Shown in pieces: positions 60,890 to 64,000 of a DNA stretch of 64,000 nt. A program made the translations under genes and the position numbers. The stretch covers positions 72,001-136,000 of the forward strand of contig CP114500.1 in NCBI GenBank assembly GCA_027186245.1. Direction: 5' to 3'. The notes below the pieces were generated by a model. That model was not told the origin of the DNA, did no database searches, and saw only the letters and a list, made by a program, of their open reading frames with translations. Source of the stretch: Coriaria nepalensis (taxonomy: Eukaryota > Streptophyta > Magnoliopsida > Cucurbitales > Coriariaceae). Each line of letters starts with the position of its first letter. Position 1 is the stretch's first letter.

Positions 60890-62610
60890 TCATCTCTGCC
60901 AAGCCATCTTGTACCCTTCCGGCGACTCAGATCCGAACCATCTTTTGGTCAACAACATTAACCGCTCATCTCTGACCTCGCAGAACTTATTGGCCCAACC
61001 TTGTGGCTCCACAGCCTGATATCCCAACCCAGGGGTCCTGTCCTTGGAGGTTGGGTTCGTCTCCTTGGTCCAATCAACCACATAGGCCGATACCCGCCTC
61101 CTGAACTTCGTTCGGAACTCCGGCCACGCCTGGAACTTGTAGTGATTCACCACTGCCTCCTCCATGCTCACCTGCTTTGACTTCACACCCTTCTTCATTC
61201 GGAAATGGCGAATAACATTCAACAGCGACGGGTCCACTGCATCTAGTAATATCATAGATTTGTGCCGCTCTTCCCGCCTTCTCCGACACGTGTACCCTTG
61301 CGTCACCCCCATTATCGGGTGCGACCTTTGTTTCGATGGCCCAAAATCATTGCATTTTATAGTAATTTGCCCGGTCCGACTCTCCAATGCTGTTGTAGTC
61401 TCCGGCGAGAGGGACCTCAGCATGTTATTCGATGGTGGCAGGGAGTTCAGCCATGACGGAGAGAATACGAATTCGTCGACGTCGACGTACAGCATCCAGG
61501 TGCAGGATTTCTTAGCGTAGACAGCACTGTGGGAGAACCCAGCCTCTTGCGTCTTGGGCCATCCACGAGACGGTTTCAACCAGATAGCCATCCCGATTAA
61601 GCTCCTTCACAACGGTTTCTAAGTCGTCGTCGCTATCGTTGTCATAGAGGAAGAACTTCTCGACCCCAATACTGGCGTGGTACATGACCCACTCTTTCAA
61701 GAACTTGGCCACGTTGTGAACCATGGTACATGCGCACAACAGCGATTTTGGGCCTTGGCTCGATACGCTGCGCGGTTGCTTGTAATAAGCCACGGTGGGG
61801 ACCACCGGATTGTTTTCGTCAAATATTTCGAGCGAGACTTTGATACGGTCCTCTTCCTCGCCAGAGCGAGGCGAAACCGTCAAATTGGGGTGGAGGCACC
61901 GAAAGACCTCCTGCTTCGAACTGGTTACGGCAGTTCTGATGGCGTCACTCCTATCAGCGTCGCCAAACACGCATCTGAATTCGCTCGGAGAACGGCTCTG
62001 GCCGTGCCGATGGTTCACGCCCTTAACGAATAGAACAACGTCATCCTCCGTGGAGAGAGATTCGTACGCCATGAACGTCCACCGAATCATGATCGCCGGC
62101 GACGGGATTGGATTCAGCGAATCTCTGTCAGAAGACTTGGCTAGGATTGGCTGCATGAAGGGAAGGTGACGACGAACGCATCGAGGCATGACGCACTTGA
62201 ACGTGGTGCGGTTGGTGGAGTGAAGCGTGCCGGAGAATATAGCTGGAGAGGTGGCGTTGCTCTGGAAAAGGCAAACATAGCTGTGGTGTGAGGTTGACGG
62301 GAGCGCCGTATCGGAGGAAACAATCACGAGGACCTCCCAATCAGGCAGAAGCACGGAAACGGTTGAGAGGAGAGAATCCTTGATGGAGGAGACACGGCGA
62401 GTCCGGTGGGTGAATTCCTCGTTCTCGTTTCTAATAGCGTAGTGGATATTGCGGTCGTGGGAGGCGAAGGTGGAGGTGGCGGATAAATAGGAAGGGTAGA
62501 AACGGAAATCCGTGGCCGAAAGAGCATTGCGAGGAAGATGGAGAGAGAAGAAGGCGAAGCAGAGAAGAAAAGAGAAGGTGAAGAGGAAGGTGGAACGCCG
62601 CCGACGCATA
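60890..62610 (-). pseudogene. GT92 family glycosyltransferase with one frameshift
   Basis: The single-exon gene starts MRRRRSTFLFTFSFLLCFAFF, a type II membrane anchor for the Golgi. A divergent stem region is followed by the catalytic domain: ACTMVHNVAKFLKEWVMYH, YDNDSDDD and, in another frame, KTQEAGFSHSAVYA, the metal-binding DVDEF in MLYVDVDEFVFSP, and C-terminal HYKFQAWPEF. The frame changes near 61559-61566, just before WPKTQEAG. The spacing of the family WPW motif suggests two lost bases. All other parts are intact, so this is either a recent null or a sequence error. An upstream in-frame Met at 62744 would lengthen the protein without adding family similarity. Family members use DUF23/GT92 domains; some extend pectic galactan. 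Confidence 0.85.
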
Positions 62611-63349
62611 GGTTCAGAGTTGATGGAGGAGAAGTAAGGGAGTGAAAGGTGGGGAAGGCGGCAGAGGCAAGGGCAGATAAGGAAATTAGAAAAATAATTG
62701 AAGGTTGGTATATGGAATCTCGTAAATAAATCCATGAAATTCAATTAACATTTATTATTATGAAAACTGTGTATGATTTTGGGCTCCCGCTAGCGTAGCC
62801 TTGCATCATGCGCTCTCTTCTACAATCTGCTTTGCTTTTGTGAAGGATGATGATTGATGAGGAGTGAAGGGGAGTTTGTATATCCTTCCGGCTTCTTGTA
62901 TCATCGAATACAGTACTAATAGCAACGTCCCCTCGGATAAACAAGCGTTGAACCGTCTTATTGCTGTCTATTCATACAACACGAGCAAAGTAGAGAGAAT
63001 AGTTATTTGCATTTTTTGTAGGTTAGAATCATGATGATATTATGTAATAATTTTTAATTGAAGATTTCAATTTTTAAAAAGACATTTTATCTTCTAAATC
63101 GATAGAATATGTTATTCGGTGTCTCTCCATCCGTGACAACTTTTAAAATAAATTTAATAAAAAAATTATCTGACATATTATGCACTCACAAAATGTTATA
63201 TTGTACGATAAAAGTTGAAATATTATTTTTAATAAGGTCCACCATCTCATTCTCTAAGATTACATCAAAATAACCCATGTATACTTTAGAGGCCACTATT
63301 ACATAAAATCAACATATTATTGGTGAAAAAAAGATGGGAGATTATAGGA
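62611..63349. other. GT92 upstream region and AT-rich spacer
   Basis: A GA/CT-rich leader next to the GT92 start is followed by AT-rich sequence. No gene is seen. Confidence 0.5.
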
Positions 63350-64000
63350 ATACCTCTCTTCCCTTGAAAATCCAGAATTTACTTTTGATGAATAGCTTTA
63401 TGTAAACTTCTACTAAACACATCTTCTACTAGGATAAAAAGTAAGAGAGAAAGGGCATTGCCTTAGCGTAAACCACGTTCATCTTTAAATCTATCTTTAT
63501 AAACTCATTGAAACATGACCGAAAAATCAACTCCCTCATAGCACACACGAAACATATTTCTAAAGTGGGCCGAAAATCTAAACTACAAAAGAACCCGATC
63601 CAAAAAAATGTTATTCTAATCTATCATAAGCCTTGCATGTCCAACTTAAAGATCACGTTTTCATCGAAACCTTTCTTACAAATGTCCTTTGTTAGCTCTC
63701 GAGCAATGCCAATAACATCCCCAATTGCTCTACCATTTACAAAACCATCTTGTTCCTCGGATATAAGGCGAGGAAGAATATTACTTAATCTATTAGGTAA
63801 AGCTTTCAAAAAAAATTGTAAGCCACATTGCACAAACTAATAGGGCAAAAATCTTTCAAAGAGGACATACACATCTTTTTAAGGATAATGACTAGCAAAG
63901 TGCTAGATAACGCCTCAGGCAATAGTGATCCATTACGGAAAGAGTTTGTTGCCTTTACCAAATTAACCCTGACCACATCCCAAGAAGATTGGAAAAAAAG
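63350..64000 (-). mobile_element. LINE reverse-transcriptase fragment (runs off the right edge)
   Basis: On the minus strand the frames read LPEALSSTLLVIILKK, DFCPISLCNVA, KALPNRLSNILPRLISEEQD, GFVNGRAIGDVIG and FKLDMQG, the N-terminal half of an L1-like reverse transcriptase. Decayed sequence of the SVMFNG...GLRQGDP region follows, with stops. The catalytic box is not preserved. Confidence 0.85.

Overview
This window is nuclear DNA from a eudicot plant. The protein-coding genes are split by short GT-AG introns, the AT-rich spacers carry Copia and LINE remnants, and every recognisable protein has its closest known relatives in angiosperms. One gene encodes chloroplast GAPDH subunit B, so the plant is probably photosynthetic. 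I cannot name the species from the sequence.

Left part (1-10.7 kb): the edge of an AT-rich dispersed repeat; a 5.9 kb Copia LTR retrotransposon with both LTRs and a 5-bp target-site duplication, whose gag is broken by a stop and a frameshift; and a 3' remnant of an MLO gene. Middle-left (10.7-31.4 kb): five gene loci, all on the plus strand. These are a DHHC S-acyltransferase (PAT21 type), ribophorin I (oligosaccharyltransferase subunit OST1), GAPB, a degenerate IRE1 kinase/RNase gene, and an intronless F-box/kelch gene of the CFK1 type. A second, inverted copy of the left-edge repeat lies between OST1 and GAPB.

Transposon island (31.6-40.2 kb): a decayed LINE into which other elements have inserted. 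These are a Copia remnant, a ~0.6 kb unclassified insert and a 644-bp solo LTR with 5-bp target duplication. It abuts a second Copia remnant on the minus strand.

Right part (40.3-64 kb): a U-box/ARM E3 ligase (PUB43/44 type), a small conserved unknown gene (At5g43822-like), a broken CCDC115/Vma22-like gene, an EH-domain endocytosis gene (AtEH1/Pan1 type), a broken HMGB gene, a two-exon Myb/SANT-like gene, a GT92 glycosyltransferase gene with one frameshift, and a LINE reverse-transcriptase fragment at the right edge. From memory, HMGB2/3, EH1, a coiled-coil gene and PUB44 are neighbours on Arabidopsis chromosome 1 (At1g2069x-At1g20780), and PUB43 and OST1A are adjacent on the duplicated segment (At1g76390-At1g76400). 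If so, the window keeps an ancestral gene order.

The clearest theme is gene decay beside intact genes. MLO, IRE1, the Vma22-like gene, HMGB and probably GT92 are broken, while the DHHC, OST1, GAPB, F-box, PUB, At5g43822-like and Myb/SANT genes splice cleanly in frame. This fits fractionation of a duplicated genome segment. I found no CRISPR array, tRNA, rRNA or other RNA gene. All exon models and LTR comparisons were made by eye.
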